Positions 1-7,955 of a DNA stretch of 64,000 bases are shown here, one piece after another. The DNA lies in contig NZ_AFHI01000011.1 in the NCBI RefSeq assembly GCF_000217935.1, forward strand, positions 1-64,000, given 5' to 3'. Position numbers and translations under genes: made by a program. Below the pieces are notes generated by a model. The model saw nothing but the letters and a program-made list of their open reading frames with translations. It was not told the origin of the DNA and made no database searches. Position 1 is the first letter of the stretch. Every line of letters begins with the position of its first letter. Origin of the DNA: Rheinheimera sp. A13L (GTDB lineage Bacteria; Pseudomonadota; Gammaproteobacteria; Enterobacterales; Alteromonadaceae).

Positions 1-38
1 CCTGCGGGTTGGTTTTTTTTATGGGCGTTAAGCGTCGG

Positions 39-809
39 TCAGCTTTGTGCGCTGTTAATCAGTTTTCTGCTGTAATCGTGTTGAGGCTGTTCAAAGACTT
101 GATTGGTTGGACCGTAATCCAGTGCTTTGCCCTGATGCAAAACCAGCATGCTGTCGCTGATATGTCGTACCAGACGCAGATGATTGGTGATCAGCAGATA
201 AGATAAACCAGTAGTTTGTTGCAGTTCCAGCAGCAGATTGACAATCTGAGCCCGTAACGAGGGGTCTAAGGCTGTTAAAGCTTCATCCAGTATCAGCAGC
301 TTCGGATCCATAATAAGAGCTCTGGCAAGCGCTACACGCTGTAATTGCCCCCCTGAGAACATATGAGGATAATAGGCGGCGTGTTCTTCCATTAAACCAA
401 GTTGGTGCAGGGTTTGGTGGATTTTTTGCTGTCGTTGTTCTTCGTCCAGTGCTGTGCTGTAGCGCAACACATCATCGAGCATCTGTCCTACTTTATGGTG
501 GGGATTCAGCGAGCGGGCAGGGTCCTGAAAAATATAGCGGATCACATGATTGTATTTTTTATGGTCGCTGATAGTGACGGCCTGACCTTCCAGCAGTATT
601 TCACCGCTGTCCGGGCTTTCTATACCCACCAGCAATTTAGCCAGGGTGCTTTTACCTGAGCCTGTTTCTCCGACTATAGCCAGCGTCTGGCCCGGATATA
701 GACTAAAGCTGATATCGGACAAAGCCTGAACGGTTTTACGACCAAAGATACCCTGAGCCTTCTGATAACTTTTATATAGCTGCCGGATCTCGAGTAATGG
801 AGCTGTCAT
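39..809 (-). CDS. sapF: Peptide ABC transporter ATP-binding protein SapF
   Basis: ATPase subunit of the Sap peptide importer, acting on the cytoplasmic face with SapD to power the SapBC permease. The 256-residue protein shows Walker A GETGSGKST near residues 47-55, the signature FSGGQ near 151-155 and Walker B LLILDEA near 171-177, so all ATPase motifs are intact. It is slightly shorter than E. coli SapF. Its ATG overlaps the sapD stop by four bases, so it is translationally coupled as the last gene of pspF-sapABCDF. In enterobacteria Sap is linked to antimicrobial peptide resistance and to putrescine export; which substrate applies here cannot be read from the sequence. Confidence 0.9.
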   Translation of the reverse strand: MTAPLLEIRQLYKSYQKAQGIFGRKTVQALSDISFSLYPGQTLAIVGETGSGKSTLAKLLVGIESPDSGEILLEGQAVTISDHKKYNHVIRYIFQDPARSLNPHHKVGQMLDDVLRYSTALDEEQRQQKIHQTLHQLGLMEEHAAYYPHMFSGGQLQRVALARALIMDPKLLILDEALTALDPSLRAQIVNLLLELQQTTGLSYLLITNHLRLVRHISDSMLVLHQGKALDYGPTNQVFEQPQHDYSRKLINSAQS

Positions 810-1798
810 GATTTTTTACCCTGCAATGGAAAATGGCAACTGAAGTAGTGATTTTGCAGACGCTCCAGCACAGGGGTTTTAACACATTCCTTACGGGCAT
901 TGGGACAACGTGGCCCCAAACGGCAGCCTATAGGCAAATGCTGTAAGGTCGGAATGCTGCCATGCAAGGCGTACAAAGGTTGTTTACTGGCCAGTTGCGG
1001 CTGGAATTCAGGCACACTTTTGATCAGTGCATCGGTATAAGGGTGAAAAGGAGACTTTAAAATAGCCGCAGTTTCACCTGCTTCAACCAACTGGCCACAA
1101 TACAATACGCTTAAGGTCTGAGTATTGCGGGCCACAGTTTCAAGCTCGTGGCTGATTAATAGTATCGACATACCTTTGAGCTGATTAAAGCTGGCTAATA
1201 AGCGAAACAACTGCGCCTGAGTGGTACTTTCCAGCGCTGTTGTAGGTTCATCAGCAATCAGCAGCTTCGGCTTTTTGGCAATAGCCATAGCGATCATGAT
1301 TTTCTGACAGACCCCTTCAGGTAACTGGTAAGGGTAGGAGTTCAAAATAGTCTGGTGATCTCTGATCCCTACTTTGTGCAGCAGTGCTATGGCTTTTTTA
1401 CGCCGCTCAAAAGGGCGGCCCCACCAACTGCCAGTCAGCCCAGAATCCGGAATGGCTTCAAGCAACTGATCCCGAATAGGGGCTGTCGGGTCCATGCTGC
1501 GGCTTGGCTCCTGATAAATCATGGCTATATCGCGACCAATAATTTTGCGCTGTTCTTCATAAGATAAACGCAATAAATCCTGGCCCGCCCAGCTGAATCT
1601 GTCTGCTGTGATATGCCATCTTTTATTCAGTACACCCACTATGGCTTTGGCAATTAAGCTTTTGCCTGAGCCGGATTCGCCCACCAAACCACGAATTTCG
1701 CCTTCACGTATGGTCAGGTTCACTTTATCTACAGCACGAATTAAGCCTTCCGCGGTTTCCAGCTCTATCGTCATGTTTTTAATATCAAGCAAAATCAT
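806..1798 (-). CDS. sapD: Peptide ABC transporter ATP-binding protein SapD
   Basis: Second ATPase of the Sap importer, 330 residues, the same length as E. coli SapD. Walker A GESGSGKS is at about residues 40-47 and Walker B LLIADEP follows later. The signature motif reads LPEG rather than LSGG and the D-loop region reads TTALE; E. coli SapD also has a divergent signature, so this is a family trait rather than decay. The C-terminus carries the cysteine-rich oligopeptide/dipeptide transporter extension (CRLGPRCPNA). In enterobacteria SapD also binds ATP to support Trk potassium uptake. Its start overlaps the sapC stop by one base. Confidence 0.92.
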   Translation of the reverse strand: MILLDIKNMTIELETAEGLIRAVDKVNLTIREGEIRGLVGESGSGKSLIAKAIVGVLNKRWHITADRFSWAGQDLLRLSYEEQRKIIGRDIAMIYQEPSRSMDPTAPIRDQLLEAIPDSGLTGSWWGRPFERRKKAIALLHKVGIRDHQTILNSYPYQLPEGVCQKIMIAMAIAKKPKLLIADEPTTALESTTQAQLFRLLASFNQLKGMSILLISHELETVARNTQTLSVLYCGQLVEAGETAAILKSPFHPYTDALIKSVPEFQPQLASKQPLYALHGSIPTLQHLPIGCRLGPRCPNARKECVKTPVLERLQNHYFSCHFPLQGKKS

Positions 1799-2691
1799 CA
1801 GTTTTCCCGCCGCTTTGTCATCGCTGTGCGTAAGCCATCGCCGACCAGATTCACCGACAGTACAGCAGCAAAAACTAAAAGACCAGGCAAGGCTATGGCC
1901 CAGGGGGCCAGATAAATCAAATCCAGCGCATCAGCGATCATCACACCCCATTCAGAAGTGGGGGCCTGAGCGCCTAAGCCCAAAAAGCCCAGGGCTGCGA
2001 CGTCAAGGATGGCGGTCGACAACGCCATAGTGGCCATCACAGTAATATGTTCCCAGATATTGGGTAAGACAGCATAACGTAACACCTGCCAGTTTGAGGC
2101 GCCGTCCAGCCGGTAGGCCGCGACATAATCTTGTTTTAAGGTGTCTTGTATCGCATTACGAATGCCGTGCACAAATTGGGGCAGCAGCGCCAGCATAATG
2201 GCCCAGGTGGTGTTCCAAAGCCCTGGGCCTAACACCGCCACTATAATAATGGCCAGCAGCAGAGAAGGGATAGTCAGAGCCAAATCCAGCACATGGTTAA
2301 AAATACTGGATTTCAGCCCTTTGCTCATGCCAGCCATAGCGCCTAAAGCCAAACCCATCAGTAAAGACCCTATCACTGTGATCAGGGCGATGCCAAAGGT
2401 ATAAGTGGCCCCTTTCATCAGCCGCGACATTAAATCACGGCCTAAATCATCAGTGCCAAAAGGATACTGAACTAAACCTTGCTCACTCCATGATGGTGGC
2501 AGCAGCAATAAATCAGAATTTTGTAAATAGGGGCTATGGGGCGAAAGAAGTGGCGCAAAAATCGTCAAAAGTAAAAAGAATACAAAAATGACCAGGCCAA
2601 AAACCGCAACATGCTGGCGTTGAAACTGCTGCCAGAGCTGAGTTAAAGGTCCGCGGTTATGTTCCTCAAAATACAGCCGGAATTTTTTCAT
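1798..2691 (-). CDS. sapC: Peptide ABC transporter permease SapC
   Basis: Inner-membrane permease of the Sap importer, 297 residues, matching E. coli SapC in length. One hydrophobic segment near the N-terminus (about 30-50) is followed by a periplasmic stretch and a block of five predicted membrane segments. The EAA-type loop that docks onto the ATPases is recognisable around YRLDGASNW...LPNIW. The conserved N-terminal OppC-like region precedes the first helix. One base separates it from sapB and its stop overlaps the sapD start, so it is an internal operon gene. Confidence 0.92.
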   Translation of the reverse strand: MKKFRLYFEEHNRGPLTQLWQQFQRQHVAVFGLVIFVFFLLLTIFAPLLSPHSPYLQNSDLLLLPPSWSEQGLVQYPFGTDDLGRDLMSRLMKGATYTFGIALITVIGSLLMGLALGAMAGMSKGLKSSIFNHVLDLALTIPSLLLAIIIVAVLGPGLWNTTWAIMLALLPQFVHGIRNAIQDTLKQDYVAAYRLDGASNWQVLRYAVLPNIWEHITVMATMALSTAILDVAALGFLGLGAQAPTSEWGVMIADALDLIYLAPWAIALPGLLVFAAVLSVNLVGDGLRTAMTKRREN

Positions 2692-2692
2692 C

Positions 2693-3712
2693 TTAAGCTT
2701 TCCTGGCCAGAGGATTAAACAAGGTATGCAGTATTTCAGTCAGCATATTCACCACTATCACTAAACAGGACACCACTAATAAGCCCCCCTGAATAGCGGG
2801 GTAATTACGCTGATAAATACTGTCCAGTAACCACTGGCCTATACCTGGCCAGGAAAAAATGACTTCGGTAATCATCGCCAGTGTGATCAAAGTACTGAAT
2901 TGCAAACCAATCTGACGGATCACGGGTAACAAGGCATTACGTAAACCATGATGATACAGCACCTGAGCCCGGCTTAAGCCTTTAGCGCGAGCTGTTTTAA
3001 TATAACTTTGTTCCAGCACCGCCAGCATCGAATCCCGGGTAAAGCGGATCATCACAGTAGTGGGATAAGTGGCCAGTACTATGGCGGGCAACAACAAGTG
3101 CCGAAGAGCATCCTGGGTAGCTTCTGATTTATAGGGGATATCAGAGAGCCAGATATCCGGCAACATAAAACCCGTTGTTGTAGGTATATCAAACAAGACA
3201 TTAATGCGTCCTGCTGTAGGTAACAGGCCAAGGGTCAGAGAAAACAGCATGATAAGCAATAATGCCCACCAGAAAATAGGAATAGAATAAGCGACCAGCG
3301 TAATGCCGGAGATCAGTTTACCGAAAAAGCTGTCGGCTTTGACTGCGGCAAATAAACCCAAAGGAATTCCCAATACAAAAGATAAAATCAGCGCATAACT
3401 TGCCAGCTCCAATGTGGCTGGAAATACTGCAATAATTTCAGCTAAGACAGGCTGTTGGCTGGAAAAAGACAGACCCCATTCACCAGCCAGAATACGATGG
3501 ACATACCCCAGATACTGCATAATCACAGACTGATCCAAAGCGTAATACTGAATTAGCGCTTGCTGCTGCTCAGGATCAATGCTGGTCAGGCCTGAAACAT
3601 TATTCAGCACTTCGCCGGGGAATAAATAACTTAAACTGAAAGCCAGCACCGTCAGGGCAACAAAAACAAAAGCTATTAAAAAAGTGCGGCGTAAAAAGTA
3701 GTGCAGCATCAT
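2693..3712 (-). CDS. sapB: Peptide ABC transporter permease SapB
   Basis: Second inner-membrane permease of the Sap importer (339 residues; E. coli SapB is about 321). It has an N-terminal membrane helix typical of DppB/OppB permeases, a long periplasmic loop and a C-terminal block of helices. The cytoplasmic EAA-type motif is visible as the ARAKGLSRAQVLYHHGLRNALLP region. It starts with two methionines in a row, so the true start is 3712 or 3709. Its start overlaps the sapA stop by four bases. Confidence 0.92.
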   Translation of the reverse strand: MMLHYFLRRTFLIAFVFVALTVLAFSLSYLFPGEVLNNVSGLTSIDPEQQQALIQYYALDQSVIMQYLGYVHRILAGEWGLSFSSQQPVLAEIIAVFPATLELASYALILSFVLGIPLGLFAAVKADSFFGKLISGITLVAYSIPIFWWALLLIMLFSLTLGLLPTAGRINVLFDIPTTTGFMLPDIWLSDIPYKSEATQDALRHLLLPAIVLATYPTTVMIRFTRDSMLAVLEQSYIKTARAKGLSRAQVLYHHGLRNALLPVIRQIGLQFSTLITLAMITEVIFSWPGIGQWLLDSIYQRNYPAIQGGLLVVSCLVIVVNMLTEILHTLFNPLARKA

Positions 3713-5325
3713 AAGGACTTTCTCGCTGCGGCCATGGAAATACCACCATAGGGGTTAATGGTGACCCCGGTAATTTTGACACTTTTGGCCTGAAAGCGCT
3801 TGGAGTGCGCAATACTGACCAGCGGCATTTGCTCATCAAGATAAAGCTGAGCTGTTAAATAAAAACTGCGTCTTTGCTTAATATCTGCGGTCAGCAGGGC
3901 CTGGTTAATCAGATTGTCAAAATTCGGGTCGCACCAGTTGGCTCTGTTACTGCCAGACTCTGCAGCGCTGCAACTTAACAGCGGCCGGAAAAAGTTATCA
4001 GGATCTGCGTTATCAGCCGCCCAGCCAATCAGCACTGAATCATGCTCAAACTCGGAAAGTTTGCGCCTGAAACTGTTCCATTCAAAAGAAACAATAGAGG
4101 CTTTGACGCCAATTTTTGCCAGGTCGGCTTGCATCAGTTCTGCCATTTTTAACGCATTCGGGTTATACAAACGTTGTACCGGCATAGCCCAGATGTCCAT
4201 GCTAAAGCCTTTAGGGTAACCGGCTTGCGCCAGCAACTCTTGGGCTTTGATCGGATCATATTGCTGTTCAGGCAAGTCATGGTAAAAAGCCCATGAGGTG
4301 GGGGGAAGCAAAGTCTTCGCTTTGTCGGCATAGCCAAAATACACTGCGTCCAGAATGGCGTCTTTATTAATGGCATAAGCTAAGGCTTTGCGCACCAGTA
4401 CATTATCAAAAGGTGGTTTTTGGGTATTAAAAGCCCAGAAACCAACGTTCATGCTGATCTGACTTTGCACTTCAACATCAGGCCGCTCAGCGATGAGTTT
4501 CAGCTCGGCATTGCGGGGGTAGGCCACTACATCACATTCATGAGTCAGTAATTTTGCCATACGTTTGGCGTTATCCGGCACTAAGTCAAATACCAGCTGA
4601 GTCAGTTCCACTTTGCCGCGCCAGTATTCAGGATGACGGTAATAACGGATAAACTGATTTTTTTTATACTCTTTAAAGAAAAATGGTCCAGTGCCTATAG
4701 GTCTTTGATCCAATAATTCCGGCTGATTTTGTTGCAGCAACTGTTCAGCATATTCAGCAGATAAAATAGCAGCAAAGTCAGTGGCGAGATTGGATAAAAA
4801 TGAGCTGTCAGGGCGGCTGAGCTCAAAGCGCACTGTGTTACTGTTTTCTGCTACTACGGCTTTCACCAGGGATCCCCAGTCGACACTCTGAAAATAAGGA
4901 TAAACGGCTCCACCAGTGGCATGGTAAGGATGATCCGTCTGGGTGATACGATTAAAAGTAAAAGTGACATCCTTGGCGTTTAAGGTTCTGCTGGGCGAAA
5001 AGAAAGCGGTGTGATGAAACTGCACATCAGGGCGCAAGGTAAACCAGTAGGTTTTGCCATCGTCACTTAAGCGCCATTGGGTTGCCAGAGCGGGTAACAG
5101 TTCACCGCTTGCCGGGTCTATATCCAGCAGACGGTCGTAGAGTTGCTGACTGATAGCATCAATGGTGGTGCCCGAAGTGACCCGCTGTGGGTTAAAGCTC
5201 TCCGGAGAGCCTTCGGAACAATACACCATACCTTGCTGAATAGTTTCAGGAATATCAGGTTGGCAAGCGCTGAGTATCAACACAGAGCCACAGGGGACCA
5301 TCAGGCTCAGTAAGGCTTTGATCAT
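3709..5325 (-). CDS. sapA: Peptide ABC transporter substrate-binding protein SapA, predicted lipoprotein
   Basis: Solute-binding component of the Sap system (538 residues, SBP family 5). It aligns by eye with E. coli SapA throughout, for example FYDRLLDVDP-like, RPIGTGPF, MNVGFWAFNT and DPDNFFRPLLSC segments. The N-terminus has a hydrophobic signal ending in LSAC near residues 17-20, a good lipobox, so the mature protein is predicted to be membrane-anchored, unlike the soluble E. coli protein. Its ATG overlaps the pspF stop by four bases, placing the sap genes in the same transcription unit as pspF. Confidence 0.92.
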   Translation of the reverse strand: MIKALLSLMVPCGSVLILSACQPDIPETIQQGMVYCSEGSPESFNPQRVTSGTTIDAISQQLYDRLLDIDPASGELLPALATQWRLSDDGKTYWFTLRPDVQFHHTAFFSPSRTLNAKDVTFTFNRITQTDHPYHATGGAVYPYFQSVDWGSLVKAVVAENSNTVRFELSRPDSSFLSNLATDFAAILSAEYAEQLLQQNQPELLDQRPIGTGPFFFKEYKKNQFIRYYRHPEYWRGKVELTQLVFDLVPDNAKRMAKLLTHECDVVAYPRNAELKLIAERPDVEVQSQISMNVGFWAFNTQKPPFDNVLVRKALAYAINKDAILDAVYFGYADKAKTLLPPTSWAFYHDLPEQQYDPIKAQELLAQAGYPKGFSMDIWAMPVQRLYNPNALKMAELMQADLAKIGVKASIVSFEWNSFRRKLSEFEHDSVLIGWAADNADPDNFFRPLLSCSAAESGSNRANWCDPNFDNLINQALLTADIKQRRSFYLTAQLYLDEQMPLVSIAHSKRFQAKSVKITGVTINPYGGISMAAARKSL

Positions 5326-6404
5326 TGTTGGCTGTCCAGCAGTTTGTACTTTTTCATATAACCACGTAACTGATGATAGGTCAGATTCAGTGCTTCAGCT
5401 GTTTTCTTCTGATTAAACTGGTTAGCAGCAAGTGCTTGTTTAATCAGATCCATTTCAAAATTTTCAGACAAGACTTTAAAATCCTGCACCTGATTAAAAT
5501 CAAAGGACGAAGCCGCTTTGACTAAAGCGGGCGGATTATCGCTGCTTTGTTCTCTGATAGCTACCACTGCGTTTTCTGCTGCTGGCCTGCGGTCTAAAGT
5601 ACGAACGCGGTTCCGGGGACGGAACGGAGACTCAAAAGGGTCCAACTGAATATGATGCACTGGTACATAAGGGTTGTTGGTGCGATAGACACTACGTTCC
5701 ACCACGTTTTTCAGCTCCCGCACATTACCTGGCCATTCATGCTCCAGCAAAATACGTTTGGCTTTTTCGCTAAAACCGCTGAACAACTCAAACCCCAGTT
5801 CCCGTGCCATATTGACGGCAAAGTGTTCGGCAAGAACCAGAATATCTTCCTGCCGCTCGCGCATCGGCGGCAGTGTGATGACATCAAAGGCCAGCCGGTC
5901 GAGCAAGTCAGCCCGAAACTCTCCTTGTTCAGCCATGGAAGGCAAATCCTCGTTGGTGGCGCAAATTAAACGTACGTCTACTTTGACAGAGCGACTGCCG
6001 CCCACCCGTTCAAATTCTCCGTATTCGATCACCCGCAGTAATTTTTCCTGCACCATAGCTGGTGTATTGGCTAATTCGTCCAGAAATAAAGTGCCGCCAT
6101 TGGCCCGCTCAAACCTGCCTTCATGGCGTTTGGCTGCACCGGTAAAAGCGCCGGCTTCATGGCCAAAGAGCTCACTTTCCAGCAGATTTTCATTCAGCGC
6201 AGCGCAGTTTAAGGTTAAATAATTTTGATCCCAGCGCTGGGACAGGTAATGTAAGCGGGCTGCAATCAGCTCTTTACCTGTGCCCCTTTCACCAATGATC
6301 AGCACAGGTTTGTGCAAAGGTGCAATTTGGGACACCTGGTCCAACACGTTTAAAAAACTGTTGGACTGACCTATTAAGTTGTCTTGCTGAAAACTTCTGC
6401 TCAT
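5322..6404 (-). CDS. pspF: Phage shock protein operon transcriptional activator PspF
   Basis: Sigma-54-dependent AAA+ activator of the psp genes (360 residues). It has no N-terminal receiver domain, as expected for PspF: the AAA+ domain starts almost at the N-terminus, with Walker A GERGTGKE at 38-45 and an intact sigma-54 contact loop GAFTGA at 85-90. A Fis-type helix-turn-helix closes the protein (ALNLTYHQLRGYMKK). In E. coli PspA binds PspF and inhibits it until membrane stress occurs. It is divergent from pspA and leads into sapABCDF on the other side through an ATGA overlap. Confidence 0.95.
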   Translation of the reverse strand: MSRSFQQDNLIGQSNSFLNVLDQVSQIAPLHKPVLIIGERGTGKELIAARLHYLSQRWDQNYLTLNCAALNENLLESELFGHEAGAFTGAAKRHEGRFERANGGTLFLDELANTPAMVQEKLLRVIEYGEFERVGGSRSVKVDVRLICATNEDLPSMAEQGEFRADLLDRLAFDVITLPPMRERQEDILVLAEHFAVNMARELGFELFSGFSEKAKRILLEHEWPGNVRELKNVVERSVYRTNNPYVPVHHIQLDPFESPFRPRNRVRTLDRRPAAENAVVAIREQSSDNPPALVKAASSFDFNQVQDFKVLSENFEMDLIKQALAANQFNQKKTAEALNLTYHQLRGYMKKYKLLDSQQ

Positions 6405-6528
6405 CAGGGCTCACGAAGTGGTGAATTTAACTAATAAGTAGTGTATTTCATAACGAAGGCTTGGCATAGCTTTTTTCGGACATAAATAAAATCAATATAA
6501 AACAATGGTTTAAAATAGTTTGGCAAGT

Positions 6529-6544
6529 TGGCAAGAAACCTGAA
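6529..6544 (+). promoter_or_regulatory. Candidate sigma-54 promoter for pspABC
   Basis: TGGCAAG followed by four bases and CTGAA gives a -24/-12 element with GG and G at the required 12-base spacing; the -12 dinucleotide is GA instead of GC. It lies 43 bases before the pspA start, downstream of the divergent pspF gene, where the PspF-dependent promoter is expected. The overlapping TGGCAAG at 6521 has the wrong spacing. Confidence 0.55.
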
Positions 6545-6586
6545 TAGGTAATAGCGAATCCAACAAGTCATTAAGAGGTAAATAGT

Positions 6587-7255
6587 ATGGGTATCTTCTC
6601 TCGCTTTTCAGATATCGTAAATTCCAACATCAATGCTTTATTAGATAAAGCAGAAGATCCGGAAAAAATGGTCCGCCTGATCATTCAGGAAATGGAAGAC
6701 ACACTGGTTGAAGTACGTTCTACCTCAGCCAAAACCATTGCAGAGAAAAAAGAACTGCAACGTGTAGTGTCTAAATTAGAAGCTGAAGTGGCCGATTGGC
6801 AGGCAAAAGCTGAACTGGCTTTAAGCAAAGAACGTGAAGACTTAGCCCGGGCTGCCCTGATTGAACGTCAGAAAGCAGCAGACCAGGCCGCAGCAGTCGC
6901 TGCCGACATTAGTCATTTAGATGAGCATGTCAGCAAGTTACAAGACGAAGTGGGTCAGTTGCAGGACAAGTTAGCAGATGCCAAAGCTCGTCAAAAAGCG
7001 ATGCTGATGCGTCAGAAAACTGTGTCATCCCGTTTGGATGTGAAACGTAGTCTGGACAGCAACCGTTTAAACGACGCTATGTACAAGTTTGAACGTTATG
7101 AGCAAAAAATCGATTCACTGGAAGCTCAGGTTGAATCGTACGATTTAGGTAAAAAAACCTTAAAAGATGAGTTTGCAGAATTGGCTTCATCTGAGAAAAT
7201 CGATAACGAATTGGCTGAATTAAAAGCTAAAATGTCTAAAAAAGATAACGCCTGA
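6587..7255 (+). CDS. pspA: Phage shock protein A (PspA/IM30 family)
   Basis: Peripheral inner-membrane protein that both inhibits PspF and stabilises damaged membranes. It has 222 residues, identical in length to E. coli PspA. The N-terminal amphipathic helix (MGIFSRFSDIV) and the FEDPEKM-like segment (KAEDPEKMVR) are present, followed by a long, almost entirely alpha-helical coiled coil. The Shine-Dalgarno AAGAGGT lies just upstream. It is the first gene of pspABC, and a perfect hairpin overlaps its stop codon. Confidence 0.96.
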   Translation: MGIFSRFSDIVNSNINALLDKAEDPEKMVRLIIQEMEDTLVEVRSTSAKTIAEKKELQRVVSKLEAEVADWQAKAELALSKEREDLARAALIERQKAADQAAAVAADISHLDEHVSKLQDEVGQLQDKLADAKARQKAMLMRQKTVSSRLDVKRSLDSNRLNDAMYKFERYEQKIDSLEAQVESYDLGKKTLKDEFAELASSEKIDNELAELKAKMSKKDNA

Positions 7256-7267
7256 TACTCAGGCGTT
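7247..7267 (+). other. Perfect hairpin spanning the pspA stop codon
   Basis: AACGCCTGA and TCAGGCGTT are perfectly complementary (9 bp) around the three-base loop TAC. The pspA stop TGA lies in the left arm, and the pspB Shine-Dalgarno (GTAGGAG) starts immediately after the right arm. No T-tract follows, so this is not a standard terminator; it could limit 3' decay of the pspA message or set the PspA:PspB ratio. Confidence 0.7.
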
Positions 7268-7280
7268 GTAGGAGCTAAAG

Positions 7281-7517
7281 ATGGAAATTAGTGAGGTCAT
7301 TGGTATACCGTTCATCCTGTTCATGATTTTTGTCGCGCCACTGTGGGTCTTTATGCACTACAGAAGCAAAAACAAAATTGGTGAAGGTTTGGGTGACAGT
7401 GAACTGGCTCAACTGAATGAGTTATCTCATCGCGCCGAGAAAATGGCGGACCGCATCAAAACGCTGGAAGCGATTTTAGATGCGGAGTCACCGAAGTGGA
7501 GAGAAAAACATGACTAA
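7281..7517 (+). CDS. pspB: Phage shock protein B, envelope stress response membrane protein
   Basis: Small inner-membrane protein (78 residues; E. coli about 74). One N-terminal membrane segment (IPFILFMIFVAPLWVFMHY) is followed by a charged cytoplasmic coiled-coil tail (SELAQLNELSHRAEKMADRI...LEAILD). With PspC it senses secretin mislocalisation or membrane damage and draws PspA away from PspF. The strong ribosome site TAGGAG precedes it, and its end overlaps the pspC start by eight bases. Confidence 0.94.
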   Translation: MEISEVIGIPFILFMIFVAPLWVFMHYRSKNKIGEGLGDSELAQLNELSHRAEKMADRIKTLEAILDAESPKWREKHD

Positions 7518-7920
7518 AATACGCAAAGAGCTGTTGCGGGATGACCGCAACGGCAAACTGGCCGGGGTCTGTGCAGGTATTGCAGACTACTTTGGCTGGG
7601 AAGTGTGGTTAGTTCGGTTGATTGTGGTCACTTCGGTGTTATTAGGTTTAGGCGGTTTGTTACCTGTATTGTACGTGGCGGCCTGGTTTATTCTGGAAAA
7701 AAAATCAGTGTATGAAGCCAAAAAAGGTGTCACAGAACCTTCGTACGATGAACGTCCGGTTGAAGTGAAAACCCGGGTATGGCAACGCGGTGAGGCGCCA
7801 AAATCAGCTGTGCATCATCTGGTCAATCAATTTAACAGTATGGAATTACGTTTACGCGACATGGAAACTCATGTCACCTCTGCTAAGTTTCAACTGAACA
7901 GAGAAATAAGTAAGTTATAG
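7510..7920 (+). CDS. pspC: Phage shock protein C, envelope stress response membrane protein
   Basis: Integral membrane partner of PspB (136 residues). It has the PspC-domain N-terminus (LLRDDRNGKLAGVCAGIADYFG) followed by a long hydrophobic segment (LIVVTSVLLGLGGLLPVLYVAAWFI) and a soluble tail with a coiled-coil end. The ATG at 7510 is preferred over an earlier in-frame start because it aligns with E. coli PspC and follows GGAGAG. No pspD or pspE follows; ycjX comes next. Confidence 0.93.
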   Translation: MTKIRKELLRDDRNGKLAGVCAGIADYFGWEVWLVRLIVVTSVLLGLGGLLPVLYVAAWFILEKKSVYEAKKGVTEPSYDERPVEVKTRVWQRGEAPKSAVHHLVNQFNSMELRLRDMETHVTSAKFQLNREISKL

Positions 7921-7955
7921 TGAGTCTGCTCACAGACGCCACATAGGAACACTGC

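Noticed and set aside
1-38. Terminator for the sap operon at the left edge
   Set aside because: The T-run is on the plus strand, so it cannot terminate the leftward sap transcript; it may belong to a gene outside the window.
1608-2030. Long plus-strand open frame opposite sapD/sapC
   Set aside because: It is antisense to well-conserved transporter genes and has no family features.
6521-6535. First TGGCAAG copy as a sigma-54 promoter
   Set aside because: The spacing from GG to the next GC is 9 rather than 12 bases.
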